From positions 58,584 through 122,583 of the forward strand of contig NZ_BBMB01000003.1 of NCBI RefSeq assembly GCF_000971235.1: 64,000 nucleotides of DNA, in the 5' to 3' direction. The position numbers and the translations under genes were made by a program. Origin of the DNA: Demequina subtropica. GTDB lineage: Bacteria > Actinomycetota > Actinomycetes > Actinomycetales > Demequinaceae. Positions within the stretch are counted from its first letter, which is position 1. Every line of letters begins with the position of its first letter. Of this stretch, positions 45,924 through 57,988 are shown piece by piece. Under the pieces are notes generated by a model, which saw nothing but the letters and a program-made list of their open reading frames with translations, did not search any database and was not told the DNA's origin.

Positions 45924-46691
45924 TCAGGATGCGGTCTCGGCGCGCGCGATCAGGTCCGCGACGAGCGCCGCGACGCGCTCCGGCGCCTCGACGGCGCACA
46001 GGTGCCCGACGCCCTCCAGCACCACCGGCTCGACGCCCAGCGCGGCCGCCATGGCGCGCGCGGCGGGCTGCCCGGCGATCGCATCGTGCTCCCCCACCGC
46101 CACGAAGGCGGGCACGTCGAGCGCCGCGAGCACCTCGGTACGATCGGGGCGCGCGGCCATCGCCCGTTGCCCCCACGCGATGCCGTCGCCGCCGTGGCGC
46201 GCGATGTTCGCCGCGACCCTCTCCACGAGCGCCTCGCGCGCCTCGCCCTGCGTGCCCACCAGGCCCTCGGCGGCGCCGCGCGGGTCCGGGTGGCCGGCCG
46301 CGCCGTCGACCTGCTCCGCGAGCGCGAGGCGGGCGTCACGGGCCTCCTCGGTGTCCGCCTCCGCCTTGGTGCCGAGCAGGCCGATGCCCGCGACGGCCCC
46401 GCCGTGGCGCTCCGCGACGGCCATGGCGATGTAGCCGCCCATCGAGCAGCCGATCCAGACCGCCGTGTCGTGACCCGTGACCTCGCGCATCGCGAGCACC
46501 GCCGCATCGGCGATGAGCTCGAGCGACGGCTCCTCGTCCGGGAGCGGCATGTCGCCGATGCCAGGCACGTCGAACGTGATGATGTCGCCGGGGAGCTCGG
46601 GCAGCGCCTCCAGCAGCGGGTCCCATTGGGACCTGTCGACGGGGAAGGCGTTGAGCAGGACCAGGGGCGTGCCGTCGGGTACGAGGCTCAC
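45924..46691 (-). CDS. Alpha/beta hydrolase
   Basis: 255 residues with a canonical alpha/beta-hydrolase fold: LVLLNAFPVDRSQWDPLL at the start, the nucleophile elbow IGCSMGGYIA around residue 82, the acid strand AFVAVGEHDAIAG and the C-terminal histidine in EGVGHLCAVEAPE. There is no signal peptide. Family members range from esterases to haloperoxidase-like and C-C hydrolases; the substrate is unknown. It is followed upstream by a second, unrelated alpha/beta hydrolase in the same direction with a 28-base gap. Confidence 0.82.
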   Translation of the reverse strand: MSLVPDGTPLVLLNAFPVDRSQWDPLLEALPELPGDIITFDVPGIGDMPLPDEEPSLELIADAAVLAMREVTGHDTAVWIGCSMGGYIAMAVAERHGGAVAGIGLLGTKAEADTEEARDARLALAEQVDGAAGHPDPRGAAEGLVGTQGEAREALVERVAANIARHGGDGIAWGQRAMAARPDRTEVLAALDVPAFVAVGEHDAIAGQPAARAMAAALGVEPVVLEGVGHLCAVEAPERVAALVADLIARAETAS

Positions 46692-46719
46692 GGGAGACTC
46701 CTTGAGGTCGGGCCTGACC

Positions 46720-47466
46720 TCATTCCACCATGGACGCGGGCACCGTGTCGGGCAGCGGCGCGCGGTCGGGAACCACGCGCTCGACGATCGCCTGGTGGAC
46801 CAGCCTCACATACCGCTCCCCCACCCACAGGTGCTTCGCCTCGGGCACGGCCACGAGCTCGAGCTGCGTGAGCGGCGCGAAGCGCTCCCGCGCCTCGTCG
46901 GGCTGAAGGAAGTCGTCATGCTCCGGGACCAGCGCCGTGACCGGCTTGCCGGTGGCGGCCCAGCGGCGCATGTCGTCCTCGGTGGCACGATGCAGGGGCG
47001 GGGACAGCAGGATCGCCCCCTCGACGTCCAGGCCGGCGCCGTGCATCAGCGTGAGCTCCGTGCCGAAGCTCCAGCCGACGAGCCACCGGTTCGGGAGGCC
47101 GCGGCTCACCGCGAAGTCCACGGCGGCGCGCACATCGGCCGCTTCCGTGATCCCCTCGCCGAACTCGCCCTCGCTCGTGCCCCGCGGCGAGGACGTCCCG
47201 CGCGTGTTGAAGCGCAGCACCGCGAGCCCCGCGAGCGCGGGGAGCCGCCACGCGGCCTTGCGGTACACGTGCGAGTCCATGAATCCGCCGTGCGTAGGCA
47301 GGGGGTGGAGCGTGATGAGCGTGCCCGTGACGGGGCCGTGCGCAGGGAGCGCGAGCTCTCCCACCAGCATGAGCCCGTCCTCGGTGCGCAGCACGATCTC
47401 CTCGCGGTCCGCGGGGAGCACGGTCATCGAGCGCAGCTCGACCAGGTTGTCGGTGTCCTCGGTCAT
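46720..47466 (-). CDS. Alpha/beta hydrolase (dienelactone-hydrolase-like)
   Basis: 248 residues. LITLHPLPTHGGFMDSHVYR supplies the oxyanion region, LRFNTRGTSSPRG the family loop, LVGWSFGTELTLM the nucleophile elbow, LVPEHDDFLQPDEA the acid and EAKHLWVGE the histidine. The pattern resembles small cytoplasmic hydrolases of the YfhR/CocE-like and dienelactone hydrolase groups. The ATG at 47466 is preceded by GAGAGGA; an upstream in-frame extension lies in the next gene. Likely co-transcribed with the hydrolase at 45924 and the small gene at 47486. Confidence 0.8.
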   Translation of the reverse strand: MTEDTDNLVELRSMTVLPADREEIVLRTEDGLMLVGELALPAHGPVTGTLITLHPLPTHGGFMDSHVYRKAAWRLPALAGLAVLRFNTRGTSSPRGTSEGEFGEGITEAADVRAAVDFAVSRGLPNRWLVGWSFGTELTLMHGAGLDVEGAILLSPPLHRATEDDMRRWAATGKPVTALVPEHDDFLQPDEARERFAPLTQLELVAVPEAKHLWVGERYVRLVHQAIVERVVPDRAPLPDTVPASMVE

Positions 47467-47485
47467 CGTGTCCTCTCTCGGCGCC

Positions 47486-47791
47486 TCAGCGGGCGCGCCC
47501 GAAGCCCTGCCAGCATCCGGTGTGCCAGTGCCGGCGCGCATCGGCGGCCGCCTCGGCGCCCATGATGCTCTCGACCGGCCAGGCCACCACGTGCTGCACC
47601 TCGCCGGAGATCTCGCCCTGGCAGCCCGGGCAGACGAACGTGCGGTCGGTGGGCCGCGGGATCGCGACGTAGAAGTCCTCGCCCCGGGGGCCGCGCTCGA
47701 TGCGCGCGCGGTTGCCCCACACGCGATCGACGTCGAGCTCCTCGTGGGGCCTACCGTACGGGCGCTTGGAGGAGCGGCGACCGGAAGGCAT
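47486..47791 (-). CDS. Small Cys/His protein, possible zinc ribbon
   Basis: 101 residues. The N-terminus is basic (MPSGRRSSKRPYGRP). The core has VCPGCQGEI (CxxC), QHVVAWP and a C-terminal RRHWHTGCWQGFGR, so CPGC plus His/Cys could hold one zinc ion. Similar short proteins are common in actinobacteria, often mislabelled ATP/GTP-binding. The ATG at 47791 lies seven bases after a TAGACT -10 box, so it is probably leaderless and heads the hydrolase operon. Confidence 0.75.
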   Translation of the reverse strand: MPSGRRSSKRPYGRPHEELDVDRVWGNRARIERGPRGEDFYVAIPRPTDRTFVCPGCQGEISGEVQHVVAWPVESIMGAEAAADARRHWHTGCWQGFGRAR

Positions 47792-47798
47792 GCGGTCC

Positions 47799-47804
47799 AG
47801 TCTA
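47799..47804 (-). promoter_or_regulatory. -10 box of the small Cys/His protein gene (leaderless)
   Basis: TAGACT on the minus strand, seven bases (GGACCGC) before the ATG at 47791. Confidence 0.55.
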
Positions 47805-47809
47805 CGGGC

Positions 47810-47845
47810 GGACGATGCGCCGCTCCCCCGCCCGGCGCATCGTCC
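47810..47845 (-). terminator. Terminator of the beta-glucosidase gene
   Basis: A perfect 12-bp stem (47810-47821 with 47834-47845, GGACGATGCGCC) with a 12-base loop, eight bases after the GH1 stop. Each arm contains one copy of the over-represented 9-mer. Confidence 0.8.
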
Positions 47846-47853
47846 CGTGGGTC

Positions 47854-49305
47854 CTAGTACGTGCGCGCGGGCGTCTCGACCGCCGCGTCGAGCTCCGCGA
47901 GCGGCAGCGGCTCGCGTCGCGCGATCGTCGCGCGGTACCAGTACGCCGCGTCCTTCCAGCGGCGCTCCTGGGTCGCGTAGTCCACGCGGACGACGCCGAA
48001 GCGCTTGGCGTAGCCCTGCGCCCACTCGAAGTTGTCCATGAGGCTCCACGCCATGTAGCCCCGCACGTCGGCGCCCTCCTCGATCGCCGTGCGCACGGCC
48101 CCGATGTGGTCGTGGAGGTAGCTCACGCGGTCCGTGTCGCGGATGCGGCCGTCCTCGTCGAGGACGTCGTCCCACGCGCCGCCGTTCTCGGTGACGTAGA
48201 GCGGCTTCCCCGTCTCCCGGTGGATCTTCATGAGGTGCGCGTGGAGAGCGCCGGGGTCGGTGTTCCAGCCCATCGCGGTCATCTTCCCGGGCGAGGTCAT
48301 GAACTCGATCTCCTCGTCGCCCGGCCAGGGCGAGTTCGCGCCGGCCTTGTGACCGTCCGCGAGCGTCGCGACGTCGGACGCGGCCTTGGCCTTGTGGGCG
48401 TTGTGGCGCACCACGTGGGAGGCGTAGTAGTTCACGCCGAACCAGTCCACGGCGCCCTGCATCTCCTCGAGGTCGCCCGGGTGCACGAACGACCAGTCGG
48501 TGAGGTGGGCCGTGTTGGGCCGCAGGATCGCCGGGTACGTCCCGTCGACGAACGGCTGGTGGAACATGCCGTTGGCGAGCGCGTCGATGTGCGCGCTCGC
48601 CGCGAGGTCGAGCGGGTTCGAGGGATCCCAGGGGCGCGGCGTGTGCGAGTTGTTGACGATGCCGATGCGCAGCGCGGGCCGCACGGCCTTCATGGCACGA
48701 TAGGCGCGCGCATGCGAGAGCAGCAGGTGGTGCGCCGCGGTAAGGCCCTCGACATCGTCCGCGTGCCCGGGGGCGTGCGCGCCGGAGCCGTAGCCCACGA
48801 ACGAGCTCACCCACGGCTCGTTGAAGGTGGCCCACGTCTCGACGTCGGCGCCCAGCTCCTCCGCCATGCGGGTCGCGTAGGCGACGAAGGCGTCGACGGT
48901 GTCGCGGCTGAGCCAGCCGCCCTTGTCCTCGAGAGGCTGCGGGAGGTCCCAGTGGTAGAGCGTGGCGAGGGGCACGATGCCCTTCTCGCGCAGGCGCGTC
49001 ACGAGGCCCTTGTAGAACGCGATGCCCTCGGGGTTGAACTCGCCCGTGCCGGTGGGCTGCACACGGGGCCACGCGATGGAGAAGCGGTACGCCTGGAGGC
49101 CCAGGTCGACCATCATGTCGATGTCGCGCTCCCACCGGTGGTAGTGGTCGCACGCGACGTCACCGGTGTCGCCCTCGACCACCGCGCCGGGCGTGTGCGA
49201 GAACGTGTCCCAGATGGACGGTCCGCGACCGCCCTCGGTGGCCGCGCCCTCGATCTGGTAGGCGGCCGTGGCCGCGCCGAAGAGGAAGTCCTGGGGGAAG
49301 GTCAT
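47854..49305 (-). CDS. GH1 beta-glucosidase/beta-glycosidase
   Basis: A 483-residue cytoplasmic glycosidase. It starts FPQDFLFGAATAAYQIEGA, with the acid/base Glu in WATFNEPWVSS around residue 165, the nucleophile Glu in PLYVTENGGAW near residue 370, and WSLMDNFEWAQGYAKRFG at the aglycone side. This pattern fits the BglB-type enzymes that act on cellobiose and other beta-glucosides; beta-galactosidase side activity is common. The ATG at 49305 is seven bases after TAGGCT, apparently leaderless. A palindrome just upstream may bind a LacI-family repressor. No transporter gene is adjacent. Confidence 0.95.
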   Translation of the reverse strand: MTFPQDFLFGAATAAYQIEGAATEGGRGPSIWDTFSHTPGAVVEGDTGDVACDHYHRWERDIDMMVDLGLQAYRFSIAWPRVQPTGTGEFNPEGIAFYKGLVTRLREKGIVPLATLYHWDLPQPLEDKGGWLSRDTVDAFVAYATRMAEELGADVETWATFNEPWVSSFVGYGSGAHAPGHADDVEGLTAAHHLLLSHARAYRAMKAVRPALRIGIVNNSHTPRPWDPSNPLDLAASAHIDALANGMFHQPFVDGTYPAILRPNTAHLTDWSFVHPGDLEEMQGAVDWFGVNYYASHVVRHNAHKAKAASDVATLADGHKAGANSPWPGDEEIEFMTSPGKMTAMGWNTDPGALHAHLMKIHRETGKPLYVTENGGAWDDVLDEDGRIRDTDRVSYLHDHIGAVRTAIEEGADVRGYMAWSLMDNFEWAQGYAKRFGVVRVDYATQERRWKDAAYWYRATIARREPLPLAELDAAVETPARTY

Positions 49306-49312
49306 GCCCGCG

Positions 49313-49332
49313 AGCCTAGCCGAAACGATTCG
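49313..49332 (-). promoter_or_regulatory. Leaderless promoter and operator-like palindrome of the beta-glucosidase gene
   Basis: TAGGCT (49318 to 49313, minus strand) lies seven bases before the ATG. Directly upstream, CGAAACGATTCG (49321-49332) is a CGAA/TTCG palindrome with an ACGA centre. It differs from the galactan operators, so a different regulator is likely. Confidence 0.5.
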
Positions 49333-49422
49333 ACCCAGCCGCCCGCCGGAAGTGTGCTCGCACCCGAGGACGGCGCGCGCGGAACTCAGCGCGGCAGGCC
49401 GCGGATCGGGGCACGATGCGGA

Positions 49423-49442
49423 CGCGGCACCGGCGTGCCGCG
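49423..49442 (-). terminator. Short hairpin after the WapI-like gene
   Basis: An 8-bp stem (49423-49430 with 49435-49442) and CGGC loop, eight bases after the stop at 49450, possibly ending the ATP synthase-nucS transcript. Confidence 0.6.
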
Positions 49443-49449
49443 CGGCGGG

Positions 49450-49911
49450 TCAACCCCGCGGCGGGAACTCCGCGGCCCCAGCCTCCCACGCGGCCGCCGC
49501 GGCAGAGAGCTCCGCACGGGACATCCACAGGTCCAGCGCGATCTCCTCGAACGGAGCGGCCACGGCCTCCGGCACCGACTCCGCCGCCAGCACCACGCGC
49601 ACGGTGACGCCGGCATCGTCCTGAGCGACGATCGAGAACACGAGCAGCGGCTCGGTGAACTCGAGCCGCCCGACCTGCGCGGCGCTCGCGACGCGGCGCA
49701 GCCAGGCCCCAAGCCCGACCGCCTCCCCCGCGGTGAGGCATGGCTCGCGGAATGTCCACGACATGTCGCCGTACCCCACGCGGCCGGTGATCATGAGCCA
49801 GTTCGCGTCCCAGTCGTCCTCGACCGAGGGCTCGATCGCTGGGAACTGATAGCGGTCGATCCTGAGCGCCAGGCTGTCACCGGAGCCGCCGCCAAGACGC
49901 ATCGGTTCCAT
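49450..49911 (-). CDS. Small protein, WapI-like
   Basis: 153 residues, cytoplasmic. ALRIDRYQFPAI, DWDANWLMITGRV and a helix with GLGAWLRRVA match the general pattern of WapI-type proteins (first named as immunity proteins to the WapA toxin but widespread in other settings). The rest is beta-rich. It starts two bases after the nucS stop, so it is part of that transcript. No toxin gene lies nearby, so an immunity role is not supported; the name is a similarity guess. Confidence 0.6.
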   Translation of the reverse strand: MEPMRLGGGSGDSLALRIDRYQFPAIEPSVEDDWDANWLMITGRVGYGDMSWTFREPCLTAGEAVGLGAWLRRVASAAQVGRLEFTEPLLVFSIVAQDDAGVTVRVVLAAESVPEAVAAPFEEIALDLWMSRAELSAAAAAWEAGAAEFPPRG

Positions 49912-49913
49912 GC

Positions 49914-50609
49914 TCAGAAGAGCCGGTCGCTCAGGTCCACGTCGCCCTTCATGGCCTCGTAGTCGAGGAGGATGCAGCGGATGCCGCGGTCCTCCGCGAG
50001 CACGCGGGCCTGGGGCTTGATCTCCTGCGCGGCGAACACGCCTTGCACGGGCGCGAGGAGCGGGTCGCGGTTCATGAGCTCGAGGTAGCGCGTGAGCTGC
50101 TCGACGCCGTCGATCTCGCCGCGACGCTTGATCTCGATCGCGACGGAGGCGCCCGCGGAGTCGCGCGCGAGGATGTCGACCGGGCCGATCGCGGTCATGT
50201 ACTCGCGGCGCACCAGCGTGTGGCCGTCGCCGAGCAGCGTGATCTGGGCCGCGAGGAGCTCCTGGAGGTGCGCCTCGACGCCGTCCTTGATGAGGCCCGG
50301 GTCCACCCCGAGCTCGTGCTCGGTGTCGGACAGGACCTCGTGGAGCTCGATCTCGAGGCGGTCGTCGGTCTTGTCGTGCTGAACCACCCAGACCTCGGTG
50401 ACGCCGCGCTCCGCGGCCTCCTCCGTGACGGAGGAGGACCGCAGAGTGCACGGCGGGCTCATCCAGTTGAGCGGCTTGTAGGAGCCGCCATCCGAATGGA
50501 GCAGGACCGAGCCGTCGGCCTTGACCATGATGGCTCGGGTCGCGAGCGGAAGATGCGCTGAGAGCCGCCCGGTGTACCGGGCCGCGCAGCGCGCGATCAC
50601 CACCCGCAT
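49914..50609 (-). CDS. nucS: Mismatch-specific endonuclease NucS/EndoMS
   Basis: A 231-residue nuclease that cuts both strands at G-T, G-G and T-T mismatches; it gives actinobacteria, which lack MutS/MutL, a non-canonical mismatch repair. The N-terminal domain contains [18 protein letters not shown]. The C-terminal nuclease domain shows [30 protein letters not shown] (catalytic D, E and K). The last residues DLSDRLF fit the sliding-clamp-binding tail. It begins at the stop of atpC as TGATG and is therefore translated together with the ATP synthase epsilon subunit. Confidence 0.95.
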   Translation of the reverse strand: MRVVIARCAARYTGRLSAHLPLATRAIMVKADGSVLLHSDGGSYKPLNWMSPPCTLRSSSVTEEAAERGVTEVWVVQHDKTDDRLEIELHEVLSDTEHELGVDPGLIKDGVEAHLQELLAAQITLLGDGHTLVRREYMTAIGPVDILARDSAGASVAIEIKRRGEIDGVEQLTRYLELMNRDPLLAPVQGVFAAQEIKPQARVLAEDRGIRCILLDYEAMKGDVDLSDRLF

Positions 50610-50896
50610 CAGTGAGCGGCCGGAGCCTTCGCCTCGGCGGGGGCCACGGGCTCGACCACGACCGTGACCACGTCACGGTCGAAGGACACGAAGCCCGAGG
50701 AGATCGGGAACTCGGCGTCGCCGTCGGCCCCGCCGCGCACGCGCACGGTGCCGGCCCGCAGGACGGACAGCACCGGCTCGTGCCCGGTCAGGAGGCCGAT
50801 CTCGCCCTCCACGGTGGGCGCGACGAGCCGCTCCGCCGTCCCCGACCAGAGGACCCGGTCGGGGGCGACGACGTCGACGGTGAGAGGACCGGCCAT
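50609..50896 (-). CDS. atpC: ATP synthase F1 epsilon subunit
   Basis: 95 residues, only the N-terminal beta-sandwich of epsilon ([32 protein letters not shown]). The C-terminal helical hairpin that inhibits ATP hydrolysis in longer homologues is missing, as in several actinobacteria, and a Pro/Ala tail ends the protein. It starts two bases after the atpD stop. Confidence 0.95.
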   Translation of the reverse strand: MAGPLTVDVVAPDRVLWSGTAERLVAPTVEGEIGLLTGHEPVLSVLRAGTVRVRGGADGDAEFPISSGFVSFDRDVVTVVVEPVAPAEAKAPAAH

Positions 50897-50898
50897 GA

Positions 50899-53290
<2,392 letters not shown>

Positions 53291-53293
53291 CGG

Positions 53294-54925
53294 TTACTTC
53301 TTCTCCGCGACGATGCGCTCCTGCTCGACGGAGACGCCCTCACCGTCGTCGACGGTCGAGTCCGTGGTCAGCGCCACACTCTCACCCTCGAGGAAGGTCG
53401 AGACGAAGTCGTCGACGTGCGTGTGGAGCGCCGCCTCGTTGTCGTCGGACAGCTGACCGGTGGTCGCGATGTCGGACAGGATCGAGGTGTTGCGACGCAG
53501 GTGGTCGAGCAGCTCGCGCTCGAAGCGCAGCACGTCGCCCACGGCGATCTTGTCGAGCTTGCCCTTGGTGCCGGCCCACACGGACACGACCTGCTCCTCG
53601 ACCGGGAACGGCGAGTACTGGGGCTGCTTGAGCAGCTCCATGAGGCGGGCGCCGCGGGTCAGCTGCTGGCGCGAGGCCGCGTCGAGGTCGGACGCGAACA
53701 TCGCGAACGCCTCGAGCGAGCGGTACTGCGCGAGCTCGAGCTTGAGCGTTCCGGAGACCTTCTTCATGGCCTTGACCTGCGCGGAGCCACCGACGCGCGA
53801 CACGGAGATACCGACGTCGACGGCGGGGCGCTGGTTCGCGTTGAACAGGTCCGACTGGAGGAAGATCTGGCCGTCGGTGATCGAGATGACGTTGGTCGGG
53901 ATGTACGCCGAGACGTCGTTGGCCTTGGTCTCGATGACCGGGAGACCCGTCATCGAGCCCGCGCCCATCTCGTCCGACAGCTTCGCGCAACGCTCGAGCA
54001 GACGGCTGTGCAGGTAGAACACGTCGCCGGGGTACGCCTCGCGGCCCGGCGGGCGGCGCAGGAGCAGGGACACGGCGCGGTAGGCCTCGGCCTGCTTCGA
54101 CAGGTCGTCGAAGATGATGAGGACGTGCTTGCCGTCGTACATCCAGTGCTGGCCGATGGCCGAGCCGGTGTAGGGCGCGAGGTACTTGAAGCCGGCCGGG
54201 TCGGACGCGGGGGCCGCGACGATGGTCGTGTACTCGAGCGCGCCGGCCTCCTCGAGGGCGCCACGCACCGAGGCGATGGTCGAGCCCTTCTGACCGATGG
54301 CGACGTAGATGCAGCGGACCTGCTTCGACGGGTCGCCGCTGTCCCAGTTGGCCTTCTGGTTGATGATCGTGTCGATCGCGATCGCGGTCTTGCCGGTTTG
54401 GCGGTCGCCGATGATCAGCTGGCGCTGGCCGCGGCCGATCGGGATCATCGCGTCGATGGCCTTGAGGCCCGTCTGGAGGGGCTCGTGGACCGACTTGCGC
54501 GCCATGACGCCGGGCGCCTGGAGCTCGAGCGCACGACGCGCCTCGGTCTCGATGTCGCCGAGGCCGTCGATCGGGTTGCCGAGCGGGTCGACCACGCGGC
54601 CCAGGTAGCCGTCACCGACGGCGACCGAGAGCACCTCGCCGGTGCGCTGCACCGTCTGGCCCTCCTCGATGCCGGTGAACTCGCCGAGCACCACGACGCC
54701 GATCTCGCGGACGTCGAGGTTCAGCGCGAGGCCGAGCGTGCCGTCCTCGAAGCGCAGCAGCTCGTTGGCCATGCAGCCCGGGAGTCCCTCGACCTGCGCG
54801 ATGCCGTCGGCCGCAAGCGTCACGCGACCCACCTCGTCAACCACGGCGCCCTTGGGCTCGTAGGACTTCACGTAGCTGTCGAGTGCAGCCCGGATCTCGT
54901 CGGGGCTGATCGTCAACTCTGCCAT
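53294..54925 (-). CDS. atpA: ATP synthase F1 alpha subunit
   Basis: The non-catalytic nucleotide-binding subunit, 543 residues. Walker [54 protein letters not shown] and [19 protein letters not shown] are clear. A charged tail of about 35 residues follows the usual end. The 48-base gap after atpH holds its ribosome site (AGGAGAGATGGC). Confidence 0.97.
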   Translation of the reverse strand: MAELTISPDEIRAALDSYVKSYEPKGAVVDEVGRVTLAADGIAQVEGLPGCMANELLRFEDGTLGLALNLDVREIGVVVLGEFTGIEEGQTVQRTGEVLSVAVGDGYLGRVVDPLGNPIDGLGDIETEARRALELQAPGVMARKSVHEPLQTGLKAIDAMIPIGRGQRQLIIGDRQTGKTAIAIDTIINQKANWDSGDPSKQVRCIYVAIGQKGSTIASVRGALEEAGALEYTTIVAAPASDPAGFKYLAPYTGSAIGQHWMYDGKHVLIIFDDLSKQAEAYRAVSLLLRRPPGREAYPGDVFYLHSRLLERCAKLSDEMGAGSMTGLPVIETKANDVSAYIPTNVISITDGQIFLQSDLFNANQRPAVDVGISVSRVGGSAQVKAMKKVSGTLKLELAQYRSLEAFAMFASDLDAASRQQLTRGARLMELLKQPQYSPFPVEEQVVSVWAGTKGKLDKIAVGDVLRFERELLDHLRRNTSILSDIATTGQLSDDNEAALHTHVDDFVSTFLEGESVALTTDSTVDDGEGVSVEQERIVAEKK

Positions 54926-54973
54926 GCCATCTCTCCTGTCAGTACCGCCGTGGCGGCCGGTGGTGCGTCGGGC

Positions 54974-55786
54974 TTAACCGACAAGTCGTCGTCGTGCTTC
55001 GTCGAGCCGGGACAGGACGGTGCCGTCCACGACCTCATGCCCGACCTGAACTCGGATGCCGCCCAGGACCTCGGGGTCCACGGCGACGTTGATCGTGACC
55101 TCGCGGCCGTACGCCTGCGTCAGCAGGGACACGAGCCGCGTGCGCTGTGCCGCGCTCAGCTCGACCGCCGCCGTGACGTGGGCGAGGACCTTCTCGCGGT
55201 GCTCGGCTGCGTCCTCGAGGAGCCGCTCGAGCGCCGGGAGCAGGCGGTGCCCACGGGGCACGCCCACCACACGACGCAGCAGGGCGTCCGTGGTCGGCAG
55301 CAGCTTGCCGCCGAGCACGCCCTCGAGCAGCGCGAGACGCGCCTCCTTGGTCGCGGAGCGGTTGCCCAGCGCCGTGAGCAGGTCGCGGTCGCCCGAGACC
55401 GCCCGCTCGACGCGGAACAGCTGCTCCTCGACGTCGTCGAGGGTGCCCGCCTCGAGGGCGTACGCGAAGATCGCACGCTCCCCCGCATCGTCGATCGCGT
55501 CGGCGAGGTCGTCCTCGTCGGACCACCGCGCGCCGGCGAACGCCGCGAGGGCGTCCACCACGCGAGGGTCGAACGAGGCGAACAGCTGGCGGACCAGCTC
55601 GCCCTTCGACTCGGACGAGCGAGCGGGGTCCGTGAGCGCACGCCGGAGCGAGCCCGACCCGTCGAGCGCGTCCACCGCCGCGAACAGCTGCTCCGCGATG
55701 ACGATGCCGTCCTTGCGGTTCGCCGCCATCACGGGGGCGAGCTGCTGGAGCACCGCGTCCCGCGACGCCTGGCTCGTTCCACGCAT
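54974..55786 (-). CDS. atpH: ATP synthase F1 delta subunit
   Basis: 270 residues, longer than the 180 of most bacteria but normal for actinobacteria, which carry an extra N-terminal segment. The C-terminal part has the family pattern TAAVELSAAQRTRLVSLLT, VAVDPEVLGGIRVQVGHEV and DGTVLSRLDEARRRL. It links F1 to the b-subunit stalk. It begins four bases after atpF. Confidence 0.93.
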   Translation of the reverse strand: MRGTSQASRDAVLQQLAPVMAANRKDGIVIAEQLFAAVDALDGSGSLRRALTDPARSSESKGELVRQLFASFDPRVVDALAAFAGARWSDEDDLADAIDDAGERAIFAYALEAGTLDDVEEQLFRVERAVSGDRDLLTALGNRSATKEARLALLEGVLGGKLLPTTDALLRRVVGVPRGHRLLPALERLLEDAAEHREKVLAHVTAAVELSAAQRTRLVSLLTQAYGREVTINVAVDPEVLGGIRVQVGHEVVDGTVLSRLDEARRRLVG

Positions 55787-55790
55787 GCGC

Positions 55791-57494
<1,704 letters not shown>

Positions 57495-57557
57495 GAAGTC
57501 TCCTGTGCGATGGCTTCTTGGGCGCGGACCATCGTCCGACGCCGTTGACTGCGCGCT

Positions 57558-57563
57558 AGCCTA
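57558..57563 (-). promoter_or_regulatory. Probable -10 box of the atpB-nucS operon
   Basis: TAGGCT on the minus strand, 63 bases before the atpB GTG and just after the atpI-like gene. No clear -35 box. Confidence 0.45.
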
Positions 57564-57572
57564 ACGCATCGA

Positions 57573-57594
57573 AGCCGGGACTAAGGACCCGGCT
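57573..57594 (-). terminator. Weak hairpin over the atpI-like stop codon
   Basis: A 7-bp stem (57573-57579 with 57588-57594) and 8-base loop includes the TAG stop at 57581-57583. It may reduce read-through into the atp operon. Confidence 0.4.
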
Positions 57595-57988
57595 GGACGT
57601 ACGGAATACGCGCTTTGCGCATCGTCGTCACATCGACCACGAGCGACGCCACGATGCCCGTCACCGCGGTGGCCGCGAACGCCGCCTTGTGGAACGATTC
57701 GACGTTCTTCAGCAGCAGCAGCGCGACGATGATGACGAACATCTTGCCGAGCCACGAGAACGCCACGATGCCTGCCATGACGTGCGGCGGCTTGCGATGC
57801 CCGACCAGCATCGCGACGGGCGTGGGGATCGCGCCGAGCGCGGCCACCCCGGCTCCGATCAGCGCGGCGCCGGCCGCCGCGGGACCCGCGACCACCCACG
57901 CGATCACCGCACCGACGACGGCGATCACGGCGAGCACGATCGCGATCAGCGCGATCGCACGGCGGTACATCCTGGCCTCTGCGGTCAT
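57581..57988 (-). CDS. AtpI-like small membrane protein
   Basis: 135 residues with four membrane segments (IALIAIVLAVIAVVGAVIAW; GAALIGAGVAALGAIPTPVA; GIVAFSWLGKMFVIIVALLL; AFAATAVTGIVASLVVDVTT). Its position just before atpB and its topology fit the AtpI/ATP synthase protein I group, which helps c-ring assembly in other bacteria. Sequence similarity by eye is weak. The start overlaps the wecA-like stop by four bases. Confidence 0.7.
   Translation of the reverse strand: MTAEARMYRRAIALIAIVLAVIAVVGAVIAWVVAGPAAAGAALIGAGVAALGAIPTPVAMLVGHRKPPHVMAGIVAFSWLGKMFVIIVALLLLKNVESFHKAAFAATAVTGIVASLVVDVTTMRKARIPYVQPGP

Noticed and set aside
49450..49911. Polymorphic-toxin immunity gene (WapI)
   Set aside because: No WapA-like or other contact-toxin gene is nearby and the gene sits in a housekeeping transcript; only a loose similarity is claimed.
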